Source: Noviherbaspirillum aerium (GTDB lineage Bacteria; Pseudomonadota; Gammaproteobacteria; Burkholderiales; Burkholderiaceae_D). From it: a stretch of DNA of 64,000 bases. Of the stretch, positions 23,467 through 32,700 are shown piece by piece. The position numbers were made by a program, and so were the translations under genes. The notes under the pieces were generated by a model that saw only the letters and a list, made by a program, of their open reading frames with translations, was not told the DNA's origin and searched no databases. Numbering within the stretch: the first letter of the stretch is position 1; each line of letters opens with the position of its first letter. The stretch covers positions 434,001 through 498,000 of the forward strand of contig NZ_VFAH01000002.1 of NCBI RefSeq assembly GCF_008929045.1. The letters are read 5' to 3'.

Positions 23467-24585
23467 TTAGAGCTTGCTGCTCGGCCAACCGTAGTACTGC
23501 TGGATATCGCCGGCACCGATCCTGCCGTCCGTACCGTTGGCATGTTCATCAACGCCGCGTCGCTGCCCCTTCTTCTTGTCGATATCGCCGAAGTGCCCAT
23601 AGTAGTATTCCAGGAGAGCTTTTTTATCGGGATCCGTTTCCCTGTCGGTGGCCATACGAATGTGCTCGGGAGAAATATACTCATCCTTGCAATCGCTTCT
23701 CTCCTTAACATAATTCACCAGGCCATTGGCGCCGCCGAAAAGAGCATTGAGTTTCGTTTTCGAGTTCTCATAGTCCACGTGCGACGAATTGCCGCCGCTC
23801 CCGCCCTCGACATGCCCGGGGTCTTTACCCCATCCGAAGTAGGCCTCGACGTCACCGGCACCGATCCTGCCGTCCGTGCCATTGGTATGTTTTACCTGCC
23901 CCTTCTTCTTGTCGATATCGCCGAAATAATCAAGGAAGTATTTCAGGTCGGCTTTCTTGGCAGGGTCTGTTTCCCTGTCCATCGCATAGCGAACGTGCTC
24001 GGGGGAAATGTATGTGTCGGAGGTGCCGCTTCTCTCCTTAATGTAATTGATCAAGCCATTCGAGCCGCCGAATCTCTCGATGACGGCCGTCCTCGCATCC
24101 TCGTAGCTCCGGGGCCCGGTGTTTGCATCGTTGTTGTTTACATTATTCTGGGGAATCCCTAGGTATTCATCGAGGTTTACAAGCCTCGCGGGGACGCCTC
24201 GGGGTTCATGGTTGTTTCCATGGTAATGATGGTGATGGTGATGATGAACGTCTTCGCCGCCATGATCACCATGCCCGCCATGTCCGCCACCACCGTGTCC
24301 GCCACCGCCATGACCACCGTCGCCATGACCGCCGCCATCGCCATACCGGCCGCCAAACAGGTACGACAGCAATGACTGCAGCAGGTCGAGAAGTCCGCTG
24401 GATGATGAGCCGGATAGGTTCGACATGCCTGACGAAGTGGCGGGAAGGTGGCACGCCGGCGGCTGGTGAATGCAGCAGTTGATGTCGTTCGATTGCTGCG
24501 TGGATCGGCCGGTGTTGGTCGCGGCCGGAGTCAAGGTGATGACGATGTGCGGTACGTTGTTGAGATTTGTGGTAGGTAATTGCAC
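23467..24585 (-). CDS. Tandem EF-hand-like repeat protein with Gly/His-rich region, HrpL-box controlled
   Basis: 372 residues from GTG 24585, chosen for a perfect AGGAGG five bases upstream. Order: a polar N-terminus; Ser-rich GMSNLSGSSSSGLLDLL with an amphipathic LLQSLLSYLFGG; a Gly/His-rich segment (residues about 80-120, including seven consecutive His); then two clear tandem repeats of about 115 residues. Each repeat contains GLINYIKERS or GLVNYVKERS, YISPEH, DRETDP, FGDIDKKKGQ and the loop NGTDGRIGAGD. Serine/glycine richness and the absence of a Sec signal recall harpins and T3SS translocators. An hrp box lies 133 bases upstream. Function unknown; metal binding is plausible. Confidence 0.65.
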   Translation of the reverse strand: MQLPTTNLNNVPHIVITLTPAATNTGRSTQQSNDINCCIHQPPACHLPATSSGMSNLSGSSSSGLLDLLQSLLSYLFGGRYGDGGGHGDGGHGGGGHGGGGHGGHGDHGGEDVHHHHHHHYHGNNHEPRGVPARLVNLDEYLGIPQNNVNNNDANTGPRSYEDARTAVIERFGGSNGLINYIKERSGTSDTYISPEHVRYAMDRETDPAKKADLKYFLDYFGDIDKKKGQVKHTNGTDGRIGAGDVEAYFGWGKDPGHVEGGSGGNSSHVDYENSKTKLNALFGGANGLVNYVKERSDCKDEYISPEHIRMATDRETDPDKKALLEYYYGHFGDIDKKKGQRRGVDEHANGTDGRIGAGDIQQYYGWPSSKL

Positions 24586-24718
24586 GATTTCCTCCTGTTG
24601 AAGTGTGACGCCCCTGACCAGATGACGAACTTGCGAAACAAAGATCAGCCAGATGCCTGGCAACCTTGCCTGCTCCGAAGATCAAGTATTCATTAAGCCC
24701 GTTTCATGAGCTTATTGG

Positions 24719-24746
24719 TGAGTGGCGGCGACGAATGCTTAGTTCC
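24719..24746 (-). promoter_or_regulatory. hrp box (HrpL-type promoter)
   Basis: Minus strand GGAACT-N15-CCACTCA, 133 bases upstream of the GTG start at 24585. It lies just past the end of sctV, so the tandem-repeat gene is its own transcription unit. Confidence 0.85.
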
Positions 24747-24846
24747 CGAACGCCGTACTCACTATAAAACCGGCGTTTCCACCGGCTCTTGCCCACTTCT
24801 CAGTCACTTTTCAGTCACATTTCAACCGCATTGCCATCCCGTTCCA

Positions 24847-26937
24847 TTACAGCTCAATCATGCCCACCGGCTGCACCCGCGCATGCTGGGTAAGTTCCGA
24901 AAACGCGAACACCGGCACCGAAAAAAATTCCTCCTCGATCAGTTTGCGCACCGAGCGGCGGATATCGGCCGCCGTCACCAGCACCGGCGGCAGCGCCGGC
25001 GTGCCGCCGGTGCCGGAAAGCTCGCCGAGCTGGTCGAGGAACGCCTGCTCCACTTCCGGCGACAGGTCGAGATACGTGCCCTGGCTGGTCTGGCGCATCG
25101 CTTCGCGCAATTGTTCCTCGACTTCGGGCGACAGCAGCACCACTTCGATCAGGCCGTCCCGCGCCACTTCATGGCAGAGCTGCCGCTTGAGGGCGAGACG
25201 GACGTAATCGGCGATCACATCGGCGTCGCGCTCCTTCGGCGCCCATTCCAGCACGGTCTCCAGAAGCAGGCGGGCATTGCGCAGCGATATGCCCTCGCGC
25301 GCCAGGCGCTGCACCACTTCCGCCAGGCGGGGCAGCGTCACCGTCTTATTGACTTCCTTGCCCAGTTCCGGGAAGCGGCGGTCGGCCCAGCGCATGAAGC
25401 GCTGCACCTCGTGCACGCCAACGAACATCTGGCAGTTGCGCAGCATCTCGACTTCGATGTCGGCGGCAAACACATTCGCCCAAGGCATGAATCTGATGCC
25501 TGCGGACTTCAGGTTCTCTATCTCGCTGGCCTTGACCCAGACGCGGCGGCGCCGGGTTCCGCTGATGGATTCCTCCACCGCGTCGAAGCCGAGTTCACGC
25601 ATGCGATCCAGCGATTCGACCACAGCCACTTCGTCAATCCGGATCTCGGCATCGACCAGCGGCACTTCCGCCATCATGAAATAGACGCGCCCCGCGGGTA
25701 CGCTGAGATGGTAATCAAAATCGATGGGCTGCAGGTCGGGAATGCCCTTGGTTTCCAGGACGGCATTGCGCATGAGGCGTACCGCCGTGGTTATCTCGGT
25801 CGCCGCCGGCGTGCCCGCCAGCGTCATCGGAAAACGGACCAGAAAGGGCCGGGTGGCCGCGAACGCGGTGAGGTCGACAATGCGCGCGTTCTTCGTCTCT
25901 TCCACCGCGGCCCGCTTGCTCACTTCCGCTTCAGCGATCGGCTTGAGCAGGCCAACCGCGCCGGAGATCGCGAGGCCCAGGGCCAGGAGGCCGAAGACGA
26001 GAAACGGCATGCCCGGAATGATACCGAACAGCAACATGATGAAGGCCGCGGTCAGCAGCGCCTTGGGACGCCCGAACAGTTCGCCGACGATCGCCTGGCC
26101 GATGTTGCTTTCCTCGCCTTCCTTTTCGTCGTCGCCGCCCACCCGCGTGGTGATCATGCCCGCGGACAGGGAGATCAGCAGCGCCGGAATCTGCGCGATC
26201 AGCGCATCGCCGATGGTCAGGATGGAGTAGACCTGGATCGCCTCGCCGGCGGTCATGTTGCGCTGGATGACGCCGATGGCGACGCCGCCGATGAGGTTGA
26301 CCGCCACGATCAGGATGCCGGCGATGGCATCGCCCTTGACGAACTTCATCGCACCGTCCATCGCGCCGTGCAGCTGGCTTTCCTTGCTCAGTTCGGCGCG
26401 CTTGCGCTTGGCGTCCTCGGCCGTGAGAATGCCCGAGCGCAGGTCGCTGTCGATCGACATCTGCTTGCCGGGCATCGCATCGAGCGAGAAGCGGGCCGCC
26501 ACCTCCGACACCCGCTCCGAACCCTTGGTGATGACGATGAACTGCACCGCCGTCAGGATCAGGAAGACCACCATGCCGACCACCAGATTGCCGCCGACCA
26601 CGAAGTTGCCGAAGGTTTCGACGATGTGTCCGGCATAGGCTTCCAGCAGAATCAGGCGCGTGGTCGCAACTTCGATGGCGAGACGGAACAGCGTGGTCAG
26701 CAGCAGGACCGAGGGAAAGGTGGAAAACGCGGTCGGCCCCGGCATGTACATCGCCACCACCACCATCAGGCCCGCGGCGCACAGGTTGATGGCGATCAGG
26801 ATATCGAGCAGCCATACCGGCATCGGCAGCACCAGCATGAGCACGATGGCGATCACCACGCCGGCGGCGGCGAGCTCCGCGCGCTTGGCGGCCTTGTTGG
26901 CATACTTGTTAAGCAGCAGGACCAGATTGAGTAACAT
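24847..26937 (-). CDS. sctV: Type III secretion export-gate protein SctV (LcrD/HrcV/FlhA family)
   Basis: 696 residues. The N-terminal half has about eight membrane helices (AAGVVIAIVLMLVLPMPVWLL onward) with the family signature RFSLDAMPGKQMSIDSDLRSG and TLFRLAIEVATTRLIL. The C-terminal half is the cytoplasmic SctVC ring-forming domain (about residues 360-696) that receives chaperone-effector complexes. A flagellar FlhA is unlikely because the neighbours are sctW/X/Y-like. It is the last gene of the operon beginning at 29442, 18 bases after sctY. The start is ATG 26937 with GAGGGACG upstream. Confidence 0.93.
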   Translation of the reverse strand: MLLNLVLLLNKYANKAAKRAELAAAGVVIAIVLMLVLPMPVWLLDILIAINLCAAGLMVVVAMYMPGPTAFSTFPSVLLLTTLFRLAIEVATTRLILLEAYAGHIVETFGNFVVGGNLVVGMVVFLILTAVQFIVITKGSERVSEVAARFSLDAMPGKQMSIDSDLRSGILTAEDAKRKRAELSKESQLHGAMDGAMKFVKGDAIAGILIVAVNLIGGVAIGVIQRNMTAGEAIQVYSILTIGDALIAQIPALLISLSAGMITTRVGGDDEKEGEESNIGQAIVGELFGRPKALLTAAFIMLLFGIIPGMPFLVFGLLALGLAISGAVGLLKPIAEAEVSKRAAVEETKNARIVDLTAFAATRPFLVRFPMTLAGTPAATEITTAVRLMRNAVLETKGIPDLQPIDFDYHLSVPAGRVYFMMAEVPLVDAEIRIDEVAVVESLDRMRELGFDAVEESISGTRRRRVWVKASEIENLKSAGIRFMPWANVFAADIEVEMLRNCQMFVGVHEVQRFMRWADRRFPELGKEVNKTVTLPRLAEVVQRLAREGISLRNARLLLETVLEWAPKERDADVIADYVRLALKRQLCHEVARDGLIEVVLLSPEVEEQLREAMRQTSQGTYLDLSPEVEQAFLDQLGELSGTGGTPALPPVLVTAADIRRSVRKLIEEEFFSVPVFAFSELTQHARVQPVGMIEL

Positions 26938-26955
26938 GGAAACGTCCCTCGATCG

Positions 26956-27282
26956 TCAGGTTTGCACCGCGGCGGCATGCCGTGCCTGGAGCTCTTCCCG
27001 GCGCCTGACCAGCATGGCCCATTCCCTGCACTGGCTCTGTTCGAGCACGGCCCGGGTGGTTTCATCCAGCGGCCGCAGCAGTTCCACCGCCGCGTAGGCA
27101 TACATCAGGCGCAGGCGGGAGTCTTCCGGCCAGACCAGGATGCAGCCGCGGGCAAGGTCATACGCGTCTTCCACCTGGCGGGTGTTGAGATACCCCCAGA
27201 CGAGGCCGATCGCCAGCGTCAGTTCGGGATCGGCATCGGCCTGCCGCTTCTTCTTCGTTCTCATGCTGCTTACGGTGCTCAT
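26956..27282 (-). CDS. sctY: SctY (YscY-like) TPR protein of the type III export apparatus
   Basis: 108 residues. After a basic N-terminus, a TPR-like stretch (LAIGLVWGYLNTRQVEDAYDLARGCILVWPEDSRLRLMYA is the region, about residues 22-62) matches the layout of YscY. In the Ysc family, YscY binds YscX and the SctV cytoplasmic domain and is needed for export of early and middle substrates. The gene overlaps sctX by four bases and precedes sctV, exactly as in Yersinia and Pseudomonas (pcr3-pcr4-pcrD). Sequence identity to YscY is low by eye, so the call leans on fold and position. Confidence 0.65.
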   Translation of the reverse strand: MSTVSSMRTKKKRQADADPELTLAIGLVWGYLNTRQVEDAYDLARGCILVWPEDSRLRLMYAYAAVELLRPLDETTRAVLEQSQCREWAMLVRRREELQARHAAAVQT

Positions 27283-27725
27283 GCCGCGTTTGCCTTTCTC
27301 GCTTGCTCTTCCATGTCACGCTCCACGTGGTTCATGCGCATCTGCTGCAGGCGCAGGCGCCATTGCACGGCATCCTCGACGACCGATATGGCGGCCAGGC
27401 AGGGAGCGCGTTCCGGTTCACTCAGGGAAAGCGAGCATTCCACCAGCTTTTTCTGCAGGCCCCGCATCACGGGCACCGGGTCGGCGCCCCATGCGGGGCT
27501 GGCCACGGTCAGCCCCGCGCCGATGAAGCGCGTCAGCGCGCCGAGCGGATTGCCGCCCCGGACCATCTCCTCCGACGGCATCGACACCTTCGCTTCGGCG
27601 GGGCGGAGCTGAAGCAGCCCGACGGGCTCCGCCTCGTTGCGTTCGGGAAAACTGTAAATGCCGCTGCCATCGACGGGAACAGACGACGCGCCGCGGCCAA
27701 TGCCGTTATTCGAAACGGCGCTCAT
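27279..27725 (-). CDS. sctX: SctX (YscX-like) type III secretion protein
   Basis: 148 residues. It has an extended, polar, proline-containing N-terminus (IYSFPERNEAEPVGLLQL), typical of a secreted T3SS protein, and a helical C-terminal half (LQKKLVECSLSLSEPERAPC onward), which corresponds to the YscY-binding part of YscX. Slightly longer than Yersinia YscX (122 residues). It sits between a small chaperone-like gene and sctY with four-base overlaps on both sides. The call is based mainly on gene order and general architecture. Confidence 0.6.
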   Translation of the reverse strand: MSAVSNNGIGRGASSVPVDGSGIYSFPERNEAEPVGLLQLRPAEAKVSMPSEEMVRGGNPLGALTRFIGAGLTVASPAWGADPVPVMRGLQKKLVECSLSLSEPERAPCLAAISVVEDAVQWRLRLQQMRMNHVERDMEEQARKANAA

Positions 27726-28063
27726 GACAACAGCTCCTCCGCCGCTTGCAGTTCGCTCGGCGAGAGCGGCGACGCCTCGCCGGCCGGATCGACGGCGGCG
27801 ATCCGGCGCACCACATATACGCTGCCGTCCGCAAGCATGGCGGGCAGCCAGTCGCCCATGCGGGCCAGATTGGCGGTACGGCGGCGCAGCATCTCCTCCA
27901 GCCAGCCGGCCTCGCCGCCTTCCTCGCGGCTTCTGCCGAGGCCGACCAGCGCTTCGCTGCCCATCGGGTAGACAAGCAGTTGCCTGCCATTGGCCAGCGC
28001 CTGCGCGGCGACGGCGTTTTCCCGAAACGCAGCCCTGATCAATTGCACGAGTAGGTTTTCCAT
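27722..28063 (-). CDS. Small T3SS chaperone, SycN-like by position
   Basis: 113 residues, acidic, predicted alpha/beta, with the hydrophobic strand/helix alternation of class I T3SS chaperones (GRQLLVYPMGSEALVGLGR; WLPAMLADGSVYVVRRIA; SPSELQAAEELLS). In Yersinia the gene between yopN-tyeA and yscX is sycN, which chaperones YopN; this gene holds the same slot between sctW and sctX. A GGGAGCGATAC ribosome site precedes ATG 28063. Primary-sequence similarity to SycN is weak. Confidence 0.55.
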   Translation of the reverse strand: MENLLVQLIRAAFRENAVAAQALANGRQLLVYPMGSEALVGLGRSREEGGEAGWLEEMLRRRTANLARMGDWLPAMLADGSVYVVRRIAAVDPAGEASPLSPSELQAAEELLS

Positions 28064-28122
28064 GTATCGCTCCCTGTTTGCTTCTTCCGACCGGCTTTTG
28101 CGTTACCGTCCCGCCGCAGCCC

Positions 28123-29442
28123 TCAGGACCTGGTGCGGGTGGCCGTCACCGGCTTCGCGTTTTGTTTGGCTTGTTCGGCTTGTTCGCTCTGCGCGCGCAG
28201 TTCGGCCTCCCTCTTCTCGGCCTCCGGCACGGCCTTCCTTGGCGACATCGCATCCTGTTCCCTGAGCCTGTCGTCGATGCTGGCCATGACCCCCGCTTTC
28301 ACGCCGGCATCCTGCGGCCACAGGGACAAGGGCAGGTCCGACAGCACCCTGCGCAGGCATCCCCAGGCACGGCTGTTCTGCCGCGTCGACAAGCCGCCGA
28401 AATCGATGATCGATCCGGCCAGGTTCGCAACCTGGTCCTTGCCGCTGGCGGCCATTATCATCAGGGTCACCGCCAGCTCCATCGGCTCCTGCCGGTTGCG
28501 CACGGTGACATTGATTTCGGCCAGTTGCCTCTTCAACTCCAGCGCCTTGGCGTGGCAGCTTCTTACCGTGGTGAATGCCCTTGTGTCCGACAACGCCATC
28601 AGGGGCGGCTCGCCGGCGGCGCGGTGGTTCCGCGCGGACAATGGCTTTGCCACTATCTGGCCAAGCCGCGTCAGCGCATCCGAACATTGTCCGGCGCCGA
28701 AGGCGTCCTTAAGGCGGACGGCGAGATCGATCGGGGTGAGCGGTGCGTGGACCTTGCCCTGCGCAGGCGTGCCGAACCAGCCTCTTACCGTATTGACGGA
28801 CGCATCGCCCAGCGACTGCAGCAGCGCGTGCATGTCGCCGGTCGCTTCCAGTCCTTCCCGGATCTCGCGGCCGTGCCTCTTGTCCAGATCGTCCAGCAGG
28901 CGCTGGATCTGCCGGCGCGGCGGCGTCTTGTCTTCGTCGGACCGGGCCTCGTCGTCAAGCTGCTTCAGCGCTTCCTGAAGTAACCGATAACGCTCCAGCG
29001 GATCGTACTGATCGCGCAGGTTCTGTTCGAGATCGGACTGGTCGCCGTTGCGGATGCGCTTCAGGATGTTTCCGGCTTCCCTCCCCAGAATACCGCCCTC
29101 ATCCTGTTCCGCCTTGGCGGCGGACGCTTGCTGTGGTTCGGCGGAGCCGCGCGGGCGGCTGGCGCCGCGTGACGGCGTGCCGCCGCGCTGGCTTGGCGCG
29201 GGAGTGTTCATCTGCTGCTGCGGCTGCCGGGCCGTGCGCGCGGCCGGGTCGCGCCCATGCGGCATGCCGGCGAGTTCATGAAAAGCGGCGAGCGAGGTCA
29301 GCTGCATCGCGCCGAGCGCTTCCGCGCCTTTGGCCGCCGCGTTCAACGCGGACGCGTTCAGCGCATGCTGGGCGTCTTTCGCCAGCGGCGTACCGAGATG
29401 GGCGGAAGGCGCCGGAATCGATGGTTTCAGCGACATGTTCAT
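28123..29442 (-). CDS. sctW: SctW (YopN/HrpJ-family) gatekeeper with fused TyeA-like domain
   Basis: About 439 residues. The N-terminus is low-complexity and Ala/Gln/Pro-rich (secretion signal and chaperone-binding region, residues 1-100). The central helical HrpJ/YopN-like domain spans about 110-290. A C-terminal TyeA-like segment (residues about 320-400) ends with WGCLRRVLSDLPLSLWPQDA. The last 45 residues are charged and Gln/Ala-rich. Gatekeepers set the switch from translocator to effector export at SctV. Start choice is awkward: ATG 29442 begins only six bases after the hrp box at 29449-29477, so the message would be nearly leaderless, or translation starts further in (ATG 29307). First gene of the sctW-sctV operon. 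Confidence 0.75.
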   Translation of the reverse strand: MNMSLKPSIPAPSAHLGTPLAKDAQHALNASALNAAAKGAEALGAMQLTSLAAFHELAGMPHGRDPAARTARQPQQQMNTPAPSQRGGTPSRGASRPRGSAEPQQASAAKAEQDEGGILGREAGNILKRIRNGDQSDLEQNLRDQYDPLERYRLLQEALKQLDDEARSDEDKTPPRRQIQRLLDDLDKRHGREIREGLEATGDMHALLQSLGDASVNTVRGWFGTPAQGKVHAPLTPIDLAVRLKDAFGAGQCSDALTRLGQIVAKPLSARNHRAAGEPPLMALSDTRAFTTVRSCHAKALELKRQLAEINVTVRNRQEPMELAVTLMIMAASGKDQVANLAGSIIDFGGLSTRQNSRAWGCLRRVLSDLPLSLWPQDAGVKAGVMASIDDRLREQDAMSPRKAVPEAEKREAELRAQSEQAEQAKQNAKPVTATRTRS

Positions 29443-29448
29443 GTTCAA

Positions 29449-29477
29449 TGGGTGGGCAGTCCCAGCGAGATAGTTCC
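29449..29477 (-). promoter_or_regulatory. hrp box (HrpL-type promoter) of the sctW-sctV operon
   Basis: Minus strand GGAACT-N16-CCACCCA. Divergent from the box at 29592-29619 with about 115 bases between their -35-type elements. Its 3' end is immediately before the first possible sctW start codons. Confidence 0.8.
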
Positions 29478-29591
29478 GTACAGCAACTGCAAAAGTCGTA
29501 TGCCCGGGAATTTGGACAGGAGGGCTTCGCGCGGAGTTGTTCCAGGATATTGCCTGGCAGCTTATCTATGTTCCGACATGGTGCAACAGAT

Positions 29592-29619
29592 GGAACTTTC
29601 GAAAAAGTTCTGCCACCCA
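29592..29619 (+). promoter_or_regulatory. hrp box (HrpL-type promoter) of the giant effector gene
   Basis: Plus strand GGAACT-N15-CCACCCA, 132 bases upstream of ATG 29752. Same GGAACT/CCACYCA form as the other three boxes. Confidence 0.87.
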
Positions 29620-29751
29620 CGGAGCCCCTGGGGTTAAGGCCATGTATTTGGAGGAGCAAAGGACGTTTCCGTGCAAGCGTCCTTTCAACTATCGGCCAGC
29701 CGCCGGTTTATGTAGATCACACTTAAAACTAAGTCAAAGAAGGATACAAGC

Positions 29752-32700
29752 ATGCGTCTCGCTGGAAAAATATTCAATTCTGGCTCTGGTCAACCCGGGC
29801 CTACTACAAATCCGCCATCCGAAAACCGTGCGCCCCAATCAGCGCTTCAAGCGGGCACGACCGATCCGAGTCCGGCGCCGAAGGGAAATACCGCCGGTCC
29901 CGTGACCGATACGCGGAACTCAAGGCACGTCGTATTCCGAGCGGTTTCGGACAAGCTAATCCCAAAGAGCATGAGAAGAGGCAAGTCCGAAGTAGAGACA
30001 AGTCGATCCCGGCAGGAAGCCGGTAAGGTTGCCCAGGGAGCCAAGGGTTTTGCGTCGCTTTTGCCTGGATGGAAAAAAACAGGCGATTCAAGGAATACGG
30101 ATGCTCGCGCACCAGCGCCGGAACAAACCGCAGAACCTGAGATCGCTGCAAAGAGCAGGTCTTTCAGGGAAAGAGCGACCGACGCGAAGATTAAGCTGAA
30201 GAACCTGACGACAAGCTCACGCGACGCTCCAGATGGGAATGTAACGCCCGAACGCGACAGTATTCGCAGGCCGTGGTACTCGGCCCTCAAGGGAGCGAGC
30301 ATTTCCGTGGCCAATATCGCTAACGGCGGCACGCAACATGCAAACGGACCGCGCGTTGAACTACAGAATATTACGCATACGCCAGCCGGCAGTTACTGTA
30401 CGGTCAACGGTCGTCTTTATATTGCCCAAAAAGTCAAGGTCAGCGGTCCGCTTAATATCGCCCGAAAAAAGACGTATGTCGACGTATGGAGCCCCGGGCC
30501 GGATGTTCCCATAGCCTCGCTGGCCATGGGCGCAAACCGCAAGCTTGCCGCACTCACAAGAGGTGGCGAGCTATTTGAACTTCACGCGAACGGACAGGCA
30601 TCGGATGCATTCCCGTCTATCCAGCTACCGCAGGACACTTCCAGCTTTGCGGTGTCTTTCAAGGGATCAGTTGCATTCACCTCCCGCGCAAATCCGGGCC
30701 ACATCGGTTATCTCGATTACAAGGACCGGCTGAACGGCAATGCCGACAACATCGTCTGGATCCCGCGACCAGCACAGCAAGGCACGGATGGAAATCAAGA
30801 TATTCGTTCGATGACCTTTACTTCGGATGGAAAACTCCTGGTGCTGGATCAGCGCAACTCCCTCTGGGAGGGCCATCGCACATCGAACAACGGGTCCATT
30901 GCAATGCAATGGCAGGAATCACGCGGCCTGGAGATGCATTCAATGCCGCCGGTTCTCAGCAAGAAGCTCAAGAAACCCCATCCGAAACAGGCATTGGTGG
31001 AACTCAAGAAGGAAACCATACTCAGCAACGGGCAGCTGATAGAGCGAAGGAAAGATGGCCAGGCGGTCAGTTTTCAGCCCATAACCGCGCCAGCAGGAAC
31101 ATACAACTTCGCACGGTCATTGGACGGCTCCCTTGCAATCGTCTCCGACCGTCCAGAACATCGCAACCAAATCGGATTCCTGCACCATCAATACCGGAAT
31201 GAAGCACAGCCTACCGAATATATCAACTGGATCGACTTGCCGGAAGGCGCCACCGATCCATCCCGAAACCATAATATCCGGGACATCAATTTCAGCTTCA
31301 ATGGCGGTATCGATATACGCACCGCAAACGGCAATACGTGGAAGAGCACTCCGCCAGAGCCGAACGCTGCGGTAGGCTGGCACTCAGGGGCTTTGCTACC
31401 AGAAACAGCCTACGACTTCGCTGTCTCGGCGCAGGGCGCCCAGGCAGTTGTGTCCACCGACGTGCCGGACTCCCTGCTGTACACCATGCCCGCTGAAGGA
31501 GAAAAGGCGGGCCGCACCGTCATTGTCAATCTGCCCGAGGTTCACCGTCGATCCGACGGCAGAAATATCGGATTCATGTCCTTTGACAAGAACGGAATGC
31601 TGCTGCTGCACGATACGGCCGGCAGAAGATGGAGAAGCAATCTGGCGTCTGTTCACGAATCCGGGCAAGGCAACGTCCAGCTTAAATGGGAAGCCCTGCA
31701 GCCGGAGGTGTCGACGACACGTCCGCGTCCCGACGCCCCCGGGAAACTGACACACACGCTCAAGCATGTCATTGCCAAAGCAAACCCACAGCTGCCGGTC
31801 GTTCCTCCCGCACCGCAACCGGTAAGCCTGCACCTTCGCGCCGATGGGCAGGTAGGCGGACTCGATGCCAGCAACCGCCCGCTGGTCTTGGAGCTCAATG
31901 GCAGATGGTCGTACGCGGAATATAAAGCACCAAATGCGCTATTCAAATTCTTTAAGAAGTTCAAGCGAGCGCCGGCGGGCGACGTCGCCGTCAACGGACT
32001 TGGCCTCGTCCACGGCGCACAGAATTGGATAGTACTCAACCGATCGAAGAAGGAATGGCTCATTCCGGTATGGGCAACGAAACGTTTTGCCGCAGAAGAC
32101 AGGACGGAGCGGTGGAAAAACTGGTTCAAGGGAAGTTTTGAACATGTAAAAAAACTTTCCACGGTGGACATCAAGAAAGATACGGCTCTGGCGCGCGCCG
32201 CGTTGCTCAATCAAATTGCCCGGCCCACTCTCGCTACGTCTGTTCTAGCTGAACAACCCGATCCGGCAAAGGCCTGGATCAATGCGCGAACACTACAGTT
32301 GCTAGGCCAGCTAGACCACTACACCGGCACGCTGAAGCCGCCGCGAACTGAAGAGGAAATCGAAGCGCAACTCAAGCCTATCCTCGAGAAACATTTCCCA
32401 AATGCAGAGGATGCGGATGCGCCTGCCAAAGCGATAGCAAAAGCAGAAGGTTCAGAGGCACCGTCAGACGCGAATGCGGTGTCCATACCGCTATCACAGG
32501 GGGCCATAAGGAAACACTATGTGAATGCCCTCAAAAAGACAGATTCCAATGCACAGAAACTTGCCGCTGAATATCATGCACCTCCCGAAAAAGTGAACTC
32601 CAACGAGAACGTACTGTATGTACTGCGTGAGGCACGCCGCGCCATGGGCATGACCGCGGAGCAGGATCCGATTCTTAATCAGCTCGACGGAATGTTGGGA

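Noticed and set aside
24229-24262. Repetitive ATG/CAC-rich stretch, considered as a microsatellite or CRISPR-like repeat
   Set aside because: It is the codon run for the poly-His segment of the EF-hand-repeat protein and lies fully in frame.
24706-26934. 742-codon plus-strand open frame
   Set aside because: Shadow of sctV; composition is low-complexity His/Arg/Gln.
24847-26937. FlhA (flagellar) identity for the export-gate protein
   Set aside because: Neighbours are gatekeeper, chaperone and X/Y-like genes under an hrp box, with no flagellar genes nearby.
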